NCBI GenBank assembly: GCA_035772785.1 | Contig: JAOCPU010000015.1 | Location: 124,001-188,000, forward strand | Reading direction: 5' to 3' | Length of the DNA: 64,000 nucleotides | Source of the DNA: Phlebiopsis flavidoalba | Lineage: Eukaryota > Basidiomycota > Agaricomycetes > Polyporales > Phanerochaetaceae | Part shown: in pieces, positions 20,562 to 32,251 of the stretch | Layout of the letters: each line of letters begins with the position of its first letter | Numbering within the stretch: the stretch's first letter is position 1 | Made by a program: the position numbers and the translations under genes | The notes under the pieces: model-generated | Database searches by the model: none | The model's input: only the letters and a program-made list of their open reading frames with translations | Told to the model about the DNA's origin: nothing

Positions 20562-22472
20562 ATGGCCTCCTCCTCGACCCCTGATTTCGTGAGTTGTGCT
20601 CTTGGGCCCGCATCGACCTAGACTAACCTGTCTGCTATAGAACAAGCCTCTCTACGCTCCCCTGGCGGAGATCGACCCCGAGGTTCAGAACATCATCGAC
20701 AAGGAGACATGGCGGCAATTTTCAGGCCTCGAGCTCATTGCCTCTGAGGTATGTTCTACGGCCAGGAATAGTTCGTCGGTATTGACGGCATTTCAGAACT
20801 TGACGAGCCGGGCGACCATGGAGGCGAATGGCTCCATCCTGACCAACAAGTACTCCGAGGGCCTGCCCAACGCTCGCTACTATGGCGGTAACGAGTGGAT
20901 TGATGAGCTTGAGGTCCTTTGCCAGAAGCGGGGCGCTGGCAGCGTTCCACCTCGACCCAACTCAATGGGGCGTCAACGTCCAGCCATACTCTGGAAGTGT
21001 ACGTCCAACCTTGTTCTTTCTCAGACTTTCGAAGCTGATTGACGTACTTGTTACAGACCGCAAAGTAAGAGCCGAACTGCCCTGCTCCTCATTGGCGTCA
21101 ACTGAGTGTCGTATCTCCTAGCTTTGCCGCTTTGACAGCGCTCCTTCAGCCCCAGGATCGCCTCATGGGTCTTGGTCTGCCAGATGGTGGTCACTTGACA
21201 CACGGCTATTACGTGCGTATTAGCTTTTCGCTTCTTCACGCCGTCCTGCGCTTCGTCCAGCCCTTGACGTTATCTCAGCAGTTGATGGAGACAGCTCGCT
21301 AACATCCGTGTTTCCAACAGACCGCCAAAAAGAAGATGACAGCGTCTTCGATCTACTTCCAGTCTTTCCCATATGCGTCTGCGGGGGGACGACCCTTCCT
21401 CCCAACTGATCGACTACGAGGGCCTCAAGAAGCAGGCCAAAATCTTCAAGCCCCGTCTCGTCATCTGTGGTGCCTCTGCGTACCCCCGTGATTGGGACTA
21501 TGCTGCCCTTCGCGCAGGTCGCCGACGAAGCACGGTGCATTCTTGATGGCTGATATCGCGCACACACCAGCGGTCTCGTCGCGGGCTGGTGAACTCGCGG
21601 ATCCCTTCAAGTACTGTGACGTCGTCACCACTACCACGTACGTAAACCTTGTTATTAGCATCCGCAGATCCTTACGTTCCTCTCTCACGAGACACAAGAC
21701 CCTTCGTGTGGCCCCCGTGCCGGTCTTGTCTTCTTCCGCAAGAACTGCGACAAGGCTGCAGACCTCGAAAGTGTGAAGCGCATCAACGAGGCCGTTTTCC
21801 CCCCCGCATGCCAGGGTGGCCCGCACAACAACACCATTGCTGGTATCGCCACCTCCCTTCTCCAGGCTGCTCAGCCCACGTGGAAGGCCTACGCAAAGCA
21901 GGTCATTGCCAACGCCCGGACCCTCGGCGAGGAGCTCGTTGCGCGTGGTTACAAGCTCCAGACCTCCGGTACCGACAACCACCTTGTCCTCTGGGACCTC
22001 CGCCCCTCGGCTTGACCCGTTAGCCAAGCTTGAGAGAGCTCTGTGACCTTGTTGGCATCACCATCAACACGTGAGTCTCATGTAATACAGTCCTGGGTAC
22101 GACGGCTGGACGCAGCATGTAACAGAGAACGCTGTCTCCGGTGACGCCTCTGCCCAGGTTCCCGGTGGTATCCGTCTTCGGCACCTCCGCGCTGACTTCG
22201 GCGTGACATGCTTGAGGTCCCGACATCAAGGTGGTCGCGCCGACTTCCTTCACCGCGCGGTTCAGACCTCGCTCGTCCTCCAGAAGGAGGCCGGCTCCAA
22301 GCTCCTGAAGGACTTCGTCCGCGTTGCGACCAAGTCCGAGGAGGGCAAGGTTGGCTACCAGCAGGTGCAGGAGCTTGGCAAGGAGGTCCGCATCTTCGCC
22401 CGCCGCTGGCCCCTTCCTGGCGTCGATGTCTCGACACTCACGAAGCCCGCGGGCATCCACGAGGACGACTAA
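20562..22472 (+). CDS. Serine hydroxymethyltransferase, cytosolic type
   Basis: PLP enzyme that converts serine and tetrahydrofolate to glycine and methylene-tetrahydrofolate. Exon 1 is 20562-20588 (MASSSTPDF), with introns at 20589-20640 and 20749-20796. The chain then reads [60 protein letters not shown] and, after one surplus G in 20930-20933, [22 protein letters not shown]. The PLP lysine lies in HKTLRGPRAG (Lys codon 21696-21698), where two extra bases break the frame in CGTGGCCCC. Then follow [20 protein letters not shown] and [13 protein letters not shown]. The end is [17 protein letters not shown] and TAA at 22470-22472. At least six introns are used. Family and order are unmistakable. 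The protein starts like the cytosolic fungal enzyme. Confidence 0.95.
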
Positions 22473-23283
22473 ACGGCCACGCCCGTCGTCGTTGTGCTCT
22501 AGAGATTTTGGATAGGGTCGCAGGTATTGGATGTAGAAAAGATTCAACGTCGAGGCCTTAGGGCCGGTGTATTATCATGGTAGGATCACGGACATTCAAC
22601 ATCGTCGAGTCCTGCCACGGTGCTCAACGCATCCTTCTGTGTTATATGATGTATCAGTAGTACACTGCTAATGCGCATTCCACTGCGAGAAGCGGCACCC
22701 CCCTGGTGCCGCCAGTCACTCGTTACCAAAAATTGTGCAACTGTGTTGTCGCCGCGAGCCTGGGCGAGCGCACCCACATCTCAGGTTCGTTTTGCTTGTC
22801 CTCCTCACGTGGCTCCGTGATGGCCGCTCCCTCGGGCACGCGAACCGAGTGCGCCCTCTACTTTGACTTCCCACCGCCGTGGGCAAAGCTTCAGGCGTGC
22901 AGAACTTACTCTCCCTATCACGCGCACCTGATACCATCGCTATATGATATCAATTTTTAACTTTACATTATCGGAAGGTGCGTGAACCTGTCGCACGAGC
23001 TGCCTAATTGTGTTCACCTTTAGAACAATTGAGTTTCGCGTACTCGGGCTATTGTCATTCGTCGGCCCCTCCATCCCTAGCTACAGGCCGAGCGACAGCA
23101 TTGTCGTGGCCTGAGTGCTAGCAGATATATAAAATGACCATGGCGAGTGTAACTCACAACCCCCCTCATCGTGCGTCGGAGAGCCTGGTGCTCGTCTCAT
23201 TTTCTTTTTTTTCCATTCGCCTTGTTGCCTCGGCTGCTGGCAGACAGTTTCAACGGACTCTTCACGCTCCTTATCTAGGCGAA
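22473..23283. other. Intergenic stretch between SHMT and the secreted-protein gene
   Basis: No supported gene. It holds the SHMT 3' flank and the promoter of the next gene, including TATATAAAA at 23126-23134. Confidence 0.5.
23126..23134 (+). promoter_or_regulatory. TATA box candidate of the CBM19-like gene
   Basis: TATATAAAA lies 150 bases before the ATG at 23284, a reasonable distance for a fungal gene with a leader of about 100 bases. Confidence 0.4.
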
Positions 23284-24890
23284 TATGACTCCTCTTACGC
23301 TTACATCGACGCTCTTCGCCGTCGCCGCCCTACTCTCGTCCCCTCATAATGGGGCACCCACCTCCTTCCAAATGGCAAATGCGCTGGCTGCACAGAAGCT
23401 TAACGCCCAATTTGCGTCGTTGAAATCCTAATGACGCTTGCACTGGTGAGCAGATTCGTAAACCTTCAAAGAACGACCGCTAATCCTGTCTCTTGCAGAG
23501 GGCCAGCAAGCCTGCGTCCAAGGCGCCTTCGCCAATTGCATCCAAGCGAAAAATGGGTCATGCAGCCCTGCGCTAACCACTTTTAACATGCGTTGCATTA
23601 CCCCTGGTCAACTCGGAAGGCACTTCCATTGCCTGCGACTCAGAGAGCGACGCTATAGATCGCATGCAACAGGCTGGCGCTGGTGCAAGTCTTCTCTTCG
23701 GAAACCACACCATGAGCGCCCCCGCAGCCTCTACCACTGCCTCCCCAACCACTTCAGATGCAGTCCGATCCGCCTCTATGACATCAGCCGCCGCCAGCTC
23801 TACCACGACAAGCACAGACGACAATGACGACGACTGTACGATGGATACAGAGAGTAGCACCAGTGCAGCATCTTCCACTCTCCCACCGATTCCACCGCTG
23901 CTTCGACCGCCGCTAGCTCTACCGCGACCGGCACCGACGACGACGACGACTGCACCATGGACTCAGAGAGCAGCACTGGCGTGACATCACCCACTTCAAC
24001 TAGTTCCACAGTCACCTCTTCAACTCCTGCCAGTACCACGTCGGTGGCCGCTGCAACAGAATCCGCAACATCCACCGACGATGGCGATGATGACTGCACT
24101 ATGGATTCGAACGTTGCAATCGCAGTGACGTCCAACTGCCTCCGTATCGGGTTACACTCGTCAACGGTTTGCCGCCAACGCAGCGGCGGTATCACCTGGT
24201 GACACCCTTTCAAGTGGCTCGACCGCCAGTGCTTCGACATCCTTGTGCATCCGCAGAAGCTACCGCCCCCGAGAGCGCGCCCGTCGAGAGTGCTTCGACC
24301 ACAAGCGCTCCAGTTCCCATTGCCACTCTGCGCCACCAACTCGAACGTCACTTCTTCGGGGGTTTCAGGTTGTCACTGTTCAAACGACACTGGTCGTGAC
24401 GGTCACGGTACAACCATCCGGAAGTGTCTCAACGGCGACCGTGCCGGGTGCCTCTTCTTCCATCGCAACCCCGACTGTGCCGACAACCTTCGCGGGTGCA
24501 TCTGCATCTTCTTCGAGCGTCCCTGGATCTTTCTCTGGAACTACGAGCGCTACATCTTCGACCGCTCTGGCCTCCCCCACCTTCGTTCCCACCGCCTCCG
24601 CCTCGTCCGCGGTTGTCGCAAGCTCGGTCTCGTCCTCCGCATTCTCGAGCACTGCAGGTGTCAGCACAGCCGCTACCGCGTCTGACCCGACCACTACCAC
24701 AGCTCCAGCCAGTATACAACATCAGTTTTGCGTCACCGACAATCACACTCTCGAGCACCCTCCTACCATCTCTCTGCTGTATTCGGGACCACCACTGCTC
24801 CGCCCCCGATCTACACATTGCACCTTCTGACATCTCATACCCTCCTCACTGCTACGATCAGCGGCCCCTAAGCGGTTACTCTTGACAGAA
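23284..24890 (+). CDS. Secreted Ser/Thr-rich protein with N-terminal CBM19-like domain
   Basis: Start at 23284 gives a signal peptide, MTPLTLTSTLFAVAALLSSP. After FQMANALAAQKLNAQFASLK an intron at about 23435-23498 joins to GQQACVQGAFANCIQ. The cysteine pattern, then PLVNSEGTSIACDSESDA after frame repair, matches basidiomycete secreted proteins with a CBM19-type (chitin-binding) domain. The rest is a mucin-like Ser/Thr/Ala region, likely O-glycosylated. It carries three copies of an acidic cysteine-containing unit (D-rich, then D-C-T-M-D) at 23817, 23936 and 24077, and ends in TTLVVTVTVQPSGS and long Ser/Ala/Thr/Val stretches. The frame changes at least three times. The end is probably at 24830-24890, depending on frame. 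It is likely exported to the cell wall or medium. A GH18 chitinase lies 4 kb downstream on the same strand. Confidence 0.65.
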
Positions 24891-25667
24891 GCGTCAACTG
24901 CGAATCTTCATAACATTGTATCATGTACGGCATACGCATGCGGGTTAGGAGCTTCTCCACAGACGGGCCGTGAGAGCGACCTAGCATCCATTAATTCTTC
25001 CGTTTTCGACGAGCTAACCTATACCACTGTAGCCTTATTGTTTCTTCCATTTCCAGAATACACTGTTTTATATGTCATCTGTCGCGGAGACACGCGTCGG
25101 ACGGTGATTTACTACCACCAGGGCTGTCATAGCGCTTATGTGAGTGACCCAGACCCTGACGATGACATTGTTTTTCCTAGAAAATGGAACGCGTTGACGC
25201 CGTAATTCAATTCGTTTTTGTGAAAAGGTTCTCTCGTGGGTTTCCACATCATGATGAGCTGACTGTGTATGATCCGGATGTAAATCTCTCCCCTCAAAGA
25301 CTCATAAACGCCACAGGACGACTCGCCTCTGCCTCCCATCTCCTCCAAGCGTCCCTGCCCTTCCAAAGGCACGCCCAACGTTTGCAACTCACAGCCGGCG
25401 GCGTTCCACTGGAAATCGCGCTCTCACATCTCGCGACAAACGTGCCGTTCCAGTTGAAGCGTGGGTCGCGCGAATTCTTATGCGGAAATTGGGGCGGCGC
25501 TGACCACATCGTTAATCCTGTCAGAAGTCGCTTACCCCGAGCCTCGGGGAAACTCACTCATCTTCCACATAAAACGCTGAATATCGAGGGCATCCTCCTC
25601 TGCCTCTCGAGCGTTCCACAACGACTACACTTCAATCTCGCGCCCTTGTTGCACTTCAGCGCGAGCC
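24891..25667. other. Unresolved stretch before the second F-box gene
   Basis: Frames are open on both strands at 25140-25680, for example 25184-25681 (+) and 25136-25387 (-), but none carries a known motif and the two compete. A minus-strand gene divergent from the F-box gene is possible. I cannot support a specific model. Confidence 0.35.
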
Positions 25668-27101
25668 ATGGCGGTGAGTGAGGCTGTAGTCCGCCCATGA
25701 AGATGGGATCTGACGGTTTGGCTAGATCATGAGCATAATGCTCCCGTACGAGCTCATCGGGATGATAATAGACCATTTCGAGGGCGACAAGGTCGAGCTT
25801 GCCAAGTGTACCCTCATCGCGCGCAACTGGGTGCTCCCAAGCCGGTATCACCTCTTCCGCACGATCGTCGTCCAGCAGACCAGGAGCACGACCGCCTGTC
25901 CGCCTTCCGCGGCTTTCTCGAGTCGGATCGCGGCAAGCTCTCCGCACCGAGCACCCAGATCCTCTGCCTGCGCGGCAAGCCGCCTGATGACGACGGGTTC
26001 TGGGAGCCCACGCTCGACCTGCATGAGCTCGGCGCGGTCGTGCACCGGTTGCCCCGCTTGAGCGTTGTGGATTTTGACTACGTCCGCGATTTTGCGGGGC
26101 TGCCGACCGAAGGTCCCGCGCCATTGGACGTCGCAGAACTTTGCGGGGAGGTCTGGTCGAGCTCATCAACTTCGCGCGTATTACAACATGGACGTTCCAC
26201 GACCTGAAGGACTGCATGGACGCTGTACATCTCTTTCACTCGGCCCCGGTCTCAAGCACTTTCGCACCGACGATCGTGCTCGATGGTAACCCTGCTCGAT
26301 CTGAACGAGACGGGGAGGTATACACCAAGCCGCCGCCTACAGATCACAGGCCGTTTCCGCCGCAGCTGAAGTTGGAGAACCTTTCTCACAGGATGTTCGG
26401 ACCTTCCTCCCCGCTACTCAATTATGTCCTGCAAGCCTGCAACATTAGCAATCTGACGTCGCTAAACGCTCTGGCACGTGCTACCGGAAGAGGTCCCGTC
26501 AGTGAGCCGATTCCTGGTCGCGGGTCAAGCAGTCCTTGAATTTCTTCTTCCTGTCTCTTGCTGATTGTTTCATAGAAGATGCGGAGGGATTAGGTATATA
26601 TTCCGCTCACTGTTTCTGTCTGTGCAAGGCTGACTGGGTCGTATGGACACAGTGGAGCCCCAGGAGGTCTGGAAAACATTTGGGATAACCCCAGTGCATG
26701 GTGCTCGAGACTTTCAGGATATACATACCATGGGATTTCGATCCAGACCGGGCAGGCCCTCCGATTGAATATCACCCGCAGGGTCGGGGCTCTCCGCAGA
26801 GCTCATCCTCGCCCAGCTACCCCCCTGCGTCCGGCACATAGAGTTGGCGCTCGAGCTATGTGCGCCCTCGGATATGCCGTGGTGCAAAGGAGGTGCTGCG
26901 CGACGTGATGTGGGAGGATGTCTCAAGCTCGCTACTGCGTCTCTCTCCGACTTGAAGGGTGTCAAGTTCTTCAATCGGCACAGGTCCAGCGACCTACTGG
27001 GCCCCTTGGAACCATGGACGGAGAAGATTCTGAAGCGCAAACTTCCGGAGATAAACTCAAAGGGTTTACTGGACTTTGAACTTCCCAGTCGACTAGAATG
27101 A
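25668..27101 (+). CDS. F-box domain protein
   Basis: A two-codon first exon, ATGGCG at 25668, is followed by a GTGAGT...GCTAG intron, which joins to IMSIMLPYELIGMIIDHF. The F-box continues with DKVELAKCTLIARNWVLPSR and YHLFRTIVV. After a frame slip the text goes on as RLSAFRGFLESDRGKL, LDLHELGAVVHRLPRLSVVD and VVELINFARITTWTFHDLKD. The C-terminus reads LKGVKFFNRH and PWTEKILKRKLPEINSK, with a stop at 27099-27101. The leucine-rich C-terminal part and the starting F-box fit basidiomycete F-box proteins that act as SCF adaptors. It differs from the F-box gene at 3.9 kb beyond the F-box, so it is not a recent copy. An alternative start is the Met at 25729 without the short first exon. Confidence 0.75.
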
Positions 27102-28419
27102 AGAGCAGATGACTCAAAGGAAAGGGATGGATAACGCACGCATGCGCTTCAAACCTCACGACAACCGCGCGCCCGGCTGCACGGCATGACTTCCCCCCCT
27201 ATACACGACCTTCTCTTTCAGGTTCCTTGTAGACAGACTGCCTGTATCATGTTTCGTGCTGCATACGTGCTGCAACGAGACCGTGGTGGAGGCGGGCAGG
27301 CGCGAGGATTCGTGCGTCTTCCCTTGTTCGAAGAATCGTTTGCTATGTTCTTCGAATGGACGTTGATGACCAAACCAATTTTCACGACATATCTATTCTG
27401 TATGACTTTCTTTTGATTAGTTTGGAAGTTTTGTTATGACATTGTGTATATAGTGAAAGCTTTCCCAGAGATAATTAGTTCTGTCATAATTTCGGATGCC
27501 ACTGCATGGCTTGGGCGTGATTATCGTCCTTTGAAAATTGCCACAACGACTGCTTTCACTTTGTCACTTTTAACTCGGGCCTCGAGCATGCTGCTACACG
27601 TCCTACTGCTGAAGTGGTAAAGTGGTAAGACGTTCTAATAGGCCTGGGGCTGCGCGAGATCTTCCCAAAAGTTTTAGCAGCTTCTCACGCTTTTGCTCCC
27701 CCAAAACATGGATTAATCCGGCTCGTTGCGGGCTTAATCGGCTAGCGCCACATCTTGACCATTTTTTGCACCAGAACTGAACGGGCTACCTTCAACGTCA
27801 ATTGGAGCGGCTGAGACCAGCCCAACGAGCTCCGATGGACTGACGCAATTTTGTTTCGGCGGAATTGCCTTGGCTGTACTATATTCAGAATTTTGAGAAA
27901 TTTTGAGTAGGCAGACTCGGAAAGCTGAGCTGAAGTTTTGAGCCATTAAGTTTTGGCCGGTAAATGCCGGCGAGCATCGAAGAGCGCGACGGGACGTGCC
28001 TCGACGTGTCGGCGAACATGCACAACCTGAACAAAAACCCCCTGACTTGCTCTAAATTCCTCGCTATGCTTTGACGATAACTTCTCACATGTGCAAGATG
28101 GTTGTGCTTGATGCTACGCTGGGCCGCGGTCAATAACCCGGACAACCCCTATTGTCCCGCTTCCTGGCACATCTATTGTGCGCGCGGACAACACGAGGCC
28201 AACACAACCTTTTCCCTCGGTCAAGGCGGACAGGGTGGCCCTGAAAATGATTGCTTGCCACTCTCCAACGGCAATTTGTCTCGGAACTGCGACTCCTTAG
28301 TTCTAGCCGACACAAAGGACCACACCCGCTCATATAAATACTTGGCCTGCTCCCTCCGTCGACCTCACCTTCTGCCTGCCTTCACCCTTCTCGTAGACGA
28401 GCCTCTCATTCTAGTCAGC
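27102..28419. other. Intergenic stretch upstream of the chitinase
   Basis: No recognised gene. Minus-strand frames at 27734-27946 and 27885-28145 are open but carry no motif. A tandem AGTGGTAA pair lies near 27613-27628, and a TATA box for the chitinase lies at 28333. Confidence 0.5.
28333..28340 (+). promoter_or_regulatory. TATA box of the chitinase gene
   Basis: TATAAATA lies 80 bases upstream of the chitinase ATG and is followed by a pyrimidine-rich stretch, as usual for strongly expressed fungal genes. Confidence 0.6.
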
Positions 28420-30076
28420 ATGTTGCACATGTTGCCCTACTCTCTCCTTCTGCTCCTTGCTCCAGTATGGGCTGCGCCCATGGTGTTCTAAATATCAAGG
28501 CCACTTCAGTCGAGCTCTGCTGCTTCCTCGACCCCAACCGCTGCCGGTGGCACCTCTACTCCCTCTACTGGTTCATCGGGCAACTCTCTCGAGCAACGGC
28601 ATGATCGCTACGACTTGGTATGCAGGCTGGCACTCCCAATACCTCTCCGTCGACGACATTGCCTGGGACAAGTACACCCCAGGTCACCTATGCATTCGCG
28701 TAAGTCCTCTATACGTCTCATCTGAGCTCATCTGAATATCTTCCTTTGCACAGGATAACCACACCTGACGTGAACACTGTGTCGTTGGAGGCGTCTGATG
28801 CGGACCTGCTCCCTCAGTTCGTTGAGGCTGCCCATAACCATGTATGACCAATAATTGTGACGTTCTGATGCACACTCTAAAACCCTCGGCATAGAATTCG
28901 AAAGCTATCCTCTCTGTTGGTGGCTGGACTGGTTCCCAATACTTCTCCAGCGCTGTCGCTACCGCCGACAACCGTAACCGCTTTCGTGAAGACGATGATG
29001 GGCCTTGTTCAAAAGTACAACTTGGACGGTCTTGACTTCGAGTACGTCTCCATGGCTTATCTAACAACAAACAGGACTGATTAATCTTCACTAGCTGGGA
29101 ATATCCCAATAAGCAGGGTGCCGGCTGTAATGTCATCAACTCCGCCGATACTGCCAACTTTCTGTCATTCCTTCAGGAGCTTCGCACTCAGGCCCTAACT
29201 TGACCCTTTCGGCCCCCACTTCCATCACCCCCTGGAATGGTCCCGACGGTCAGCCTTCCAACGATGTCTCTGAGTTCGCCAAGGTCCTCGATTTTCGTCG
29301 CCATCATGAACTACGATGTTTGGGGTCTGTGGTGCTGAAACCGTTGGTCCCAACGCCCCTCTGGACGACAACCTGCTCGCCATCTCCCCAGGGTTCCGCA
29401 GTCTCTCCGCTGTCAAGGCTTGGACCGCCGCAGGGTTCCCCGCCAACCAGATCGTTTTCTCGCCCTCGCCGCCTACGGACCACAGCTTCCAGGTCACCAA
29501 GAGCGACGCGTTCGCCAGCTCTGGCAACATGACTGCTTCGTTTCTGTCGTCTCCACCACCGAGGCTGCCCCAGCCGGCACCACCCCAGTTGCGCTCTACC
29601 CATCGTTCACCAAGGGCGTCCAGCCCTTCGTGCGACCCGTGGGACGAGGGACGCCCCCGCCGGCGTGGACCAGTGCGGCAACCCCACCCCCGGCGGTCCC
29701 TCCGGTATCTTCAACTTCGCCTGGGCATGATCGAGCAGGGTATTCTTGACCAGAACGGCACTGTTGTCGGCGGCCAGCAGGCTTTGGCTTCACCTACGAC
29801 ACCTGCAGCCAGACGGTATGTCGAACTCACACCTTGCACATGTAACGACTCGCTGATTGACTCTCTTGCAGCCCTTCGTCTACGTCCCCCAGAACCAGAC
29901 CATGATATCCTATCCGGCGATGACCCGACCTCGTTTCCGCGGCCAAGGGTCAGTTCATCCGTAGCCAGGGTCTCGGTGGCTTCGCCATTTGGGAGGCTGC
30001 CGGAGACTACAATGACTTGCTGCTCGACTCGGTCATGAACGCCATCGGCAATGCAATAGGTGGGTTGCGGCTCTGA
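28420..30076 (+). CDS. GH18 chitinase, secreted
   Basis: Endo-acting glycoside hydrolase family 18 enzyme that cleaves chitin by substrate-assisted catalysis. Start at 28420 gives the signal peptide MLHMLPYSLLLLLAPVWA, then a Ser/Thr/Pro linker (TPTAAGGTSTPSTGSSGNS). The catalytic barrel begins NGMIATTWYAGWHSQYLSVD and KAILSVGGWTGSQYFSS (the SxGG strand). The catalytic DGLDFDWEYP is complete but is split by an intron at 29042-29094 inside the codon of its third Asp; the Glu codon is 29099-29101. Later motifs are TLSAPTSITPWNG, MNYDVWG and GGFAIWEAAGDYND, then LLLDSVMNAIGNAIGG and TGA at 30074-30076. About five introns are used. Frame breaks occur in the signal-peptide/linker region and around 29560-29740. 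The length fits a single-domain secreted chitinase of about 460 residues without a visible binding module. Confidence 0.93.
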
Positions 30077-30594
30077 TGAGACCCTCCTTGCCTTCCACGT
30101 TATTCTCCACCCATCATCGGCACGCTATATATTGCCCTAACGTTATCGACACGCTGAGCCTGTTGTAGCCTTACCATCCACGCTCTTTTCATTGTGTTGT
30201 ACCCATCTCACCACGCTCTGTATTATTATTATTGGATCGGTCCGTGCTGAACGCATGGCTAATCTCATCGTGTTTTTACTTACAGTGATGCATGCCCCCA
30301 TGCACCCTGCGTGATTCCTCGCCCCGTACAGGCACCGAAGCCCTCCTGACTGCTGGCACGCGAACGCGACTTCCTGCTGCAATTTGGCGGTGAGTGTCAC
30401 GACCGTTACGCGCCTTATGTTCGCTATCTGCTGCTGTGTATCATGTATATCATAGACATTTGTTTTGAGCTTAAACCGCATATACACAACCCCCTGTACG
30501 TTATCATATGACAGTGCTATTTGCTGTACTTGCTATAAAACACAACGAGGTCGGAAACCAAATCAGGCGCCGAAGCGAACTTGGCCAATACCGC
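30077..30594. other. Intergenic stretch
   Basis: Contains the chitinase 3' flank and the promoter of the MYND gene. No coding signal is seen. Confidence 0.5.
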
Positions 30595-31826
30595 GATGAC
30601 CACCAAACGCTAACCCCCCTTCGAAGCCGTCGCAGTGGGATGGCTGCGAGAGGTTCGTGCAACAGACCTCGTTGGACCGTACCAAACAGAAGGCATGTAT
30701 ACGAGCAAGGCAAGAGACAGGCAGCGCTCGCGCTCGCGCTCGAGGGTACATTACCTGTGCGCTGCCCTCAGGGGAGCGTTCGCCGTGGAAGACGTGCCTC
30801 CTGACTTCACGCGCGGACAACTCTTCGCGCGGCAGGGCGTCGTGTTCAGCCGGTATGCAGACTACGATCTGGAGCCTCAAAGTCCTGGGTATCAAGCTAC
30901 ACCACCGCAGCGCGGACGGCACGGTGCACGAAACGCCCCGAGGACCTGGCGTTGTATGTGCGCGTTTTTCGCGCGAGAACTGGAAGAACAGAGAAGCTGG
31001 GATCCTGTATTGCCTCGCGGAAGGAAGGAGTTTTTGTGAACATGATTCTGAACTATCATTCGACGGCCGGGACGACAGGTTACAAGGCCTGGGACAGACT
31101 CTTCTCCGCCGCATTGAAGAGGAACAACTTCGATAAATCCCTGATTTCTTTCTTGCATGGTGAGTCATTTTCCCCCACGATTGAATGAACGATAACTGGC
31201 GAAGGATGTGTATTGATGATACGTGTGCTGGCATTCTAGTTCTTTGCCGTGAAATTGGCTGCCATCGATCCGGAGTGTCCCTTCAGGCACGACGAAGAGG
31301 CGTGTATGCGGGACCGCTGAGAAAAGGTGCTGAACAAGCGACGAATGTCTCTCGGCAGGCCCTCTGCCCGCAGCGTTGCTCTCAGACAACGCCGCGATAT
31401 TCGTGAATATCAAGCCTTCAGGAAAACAAGCGGTCGCTGTCTCTCATTCGAAAACCTTCTGTCAGCGAAGACAACACCAGAAGCGCTCGCTCCTTTGGAC
31501 GATGACGAACTCAACAGCGACGACGACGGGGACCCCGAAATTCACAGGATTTTCCAGGAATCGGCGAACATACGCAAAATTTGCAGCAACCCGGACTGTC
31601 TGGCAGTCAAGATGAAGAAACGGTCCGGGGAAGAAGAGAAGGAGATGAAAATGATGCAATGCTCCCGTTGCACCGTCGCAACATACTGCTCGGTAAGCAA
31701 CGTTTGTGAAGCCGATCGGAAAGCCTGATGTATGGAAATCACAGACCGAGTGCCAGGCCCGCAGACTGGAAGAGGCACAAGAAGCAGCCTTGCAAATCGT
31801 TCGAGGAAATAGTCCTTGGACGATGA
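30595..31826 (+). CDS. MYND zinc-finger protein
   Basis: Start at 30595 gives MTTKR and, with one of the six C's at 30615-30620 discounted, LTPFEAVAVGWLREVRATD. Conserved-looking stretches follow: ALRGAFAVEDVPPDFTRGQL, FARQGVVFSRYADYDLE, MILNYHSTAGTTGYKAWDRL and KRNNFDKSLISFLHG. At the C-terminus is a MYND finger: CSNPDC, then CSRC and TYCS. An intron at about 31692-31750 then joins to TECQ and, after a frame slip, RDWKRHKKQPCKSFEE. The Cys/Cys...Cys/Cys, Tyr-Cys, Cys, His, Cys order is complete. The corrected stop is TGA at 31824-31826. MYND fingers bind proline-rich peptides and often sit in regulators or methyltransferases. No SET domain is seen. The role is unknown. The insert between the first and second Cys pairs is long and Lys/Glu-rich. 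Confidence 0.7.
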
Positions 31827-32251
31827 ATTTGTGGGAATGAAATTTGGACAGCTGAAGGGTACCTCTCGCTTTCCGATCAATGGAGAATGATCTTCTGTTC
31901 AATGCTGTCATCATTCATAGCTTGCTAAATGGATAAAATCGTCTCAGACGTCGATTCAATGTGCTGCCGAACCTGGACTCATTCATCTGCGTCAGGTCCC
32001 GCCGGCGACTCGTAAGGGTCGTGAGTAACGTCGTATGTTTGATAGCGCTGTCGTATAGATACTACTAAATACATGAAATGAATGCCCGAGGCTAGATCCT
32101 GCGTGTTGTGAAAAACGTCGTATACCGACTATGCATGGCTCTTTCTTGGCTAACCTCTGACTCCTCTCTCGCCACCGGCACCGCTGGCTCTGCGAGCTCC
32201 TCTACTGCTACTTCCCGAGATGATGCTACCACCGGCCCGACGTGGTCTTCT
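31827..32251. other. Gap between the MYND gene and FunK1 copy 1
   Basis: Holds the convergent 3' ends of two genes. One minus-strand frame of the FunK1 tail stays open to 32092 and could be its true end. Confidence 0.4.

Noticed and set aside
27600..27640. Tandem AGTGGTAA and a tRNA-like D-arm sequence
   Set aside because: Only two copies, with no cloverleaf and no B box.
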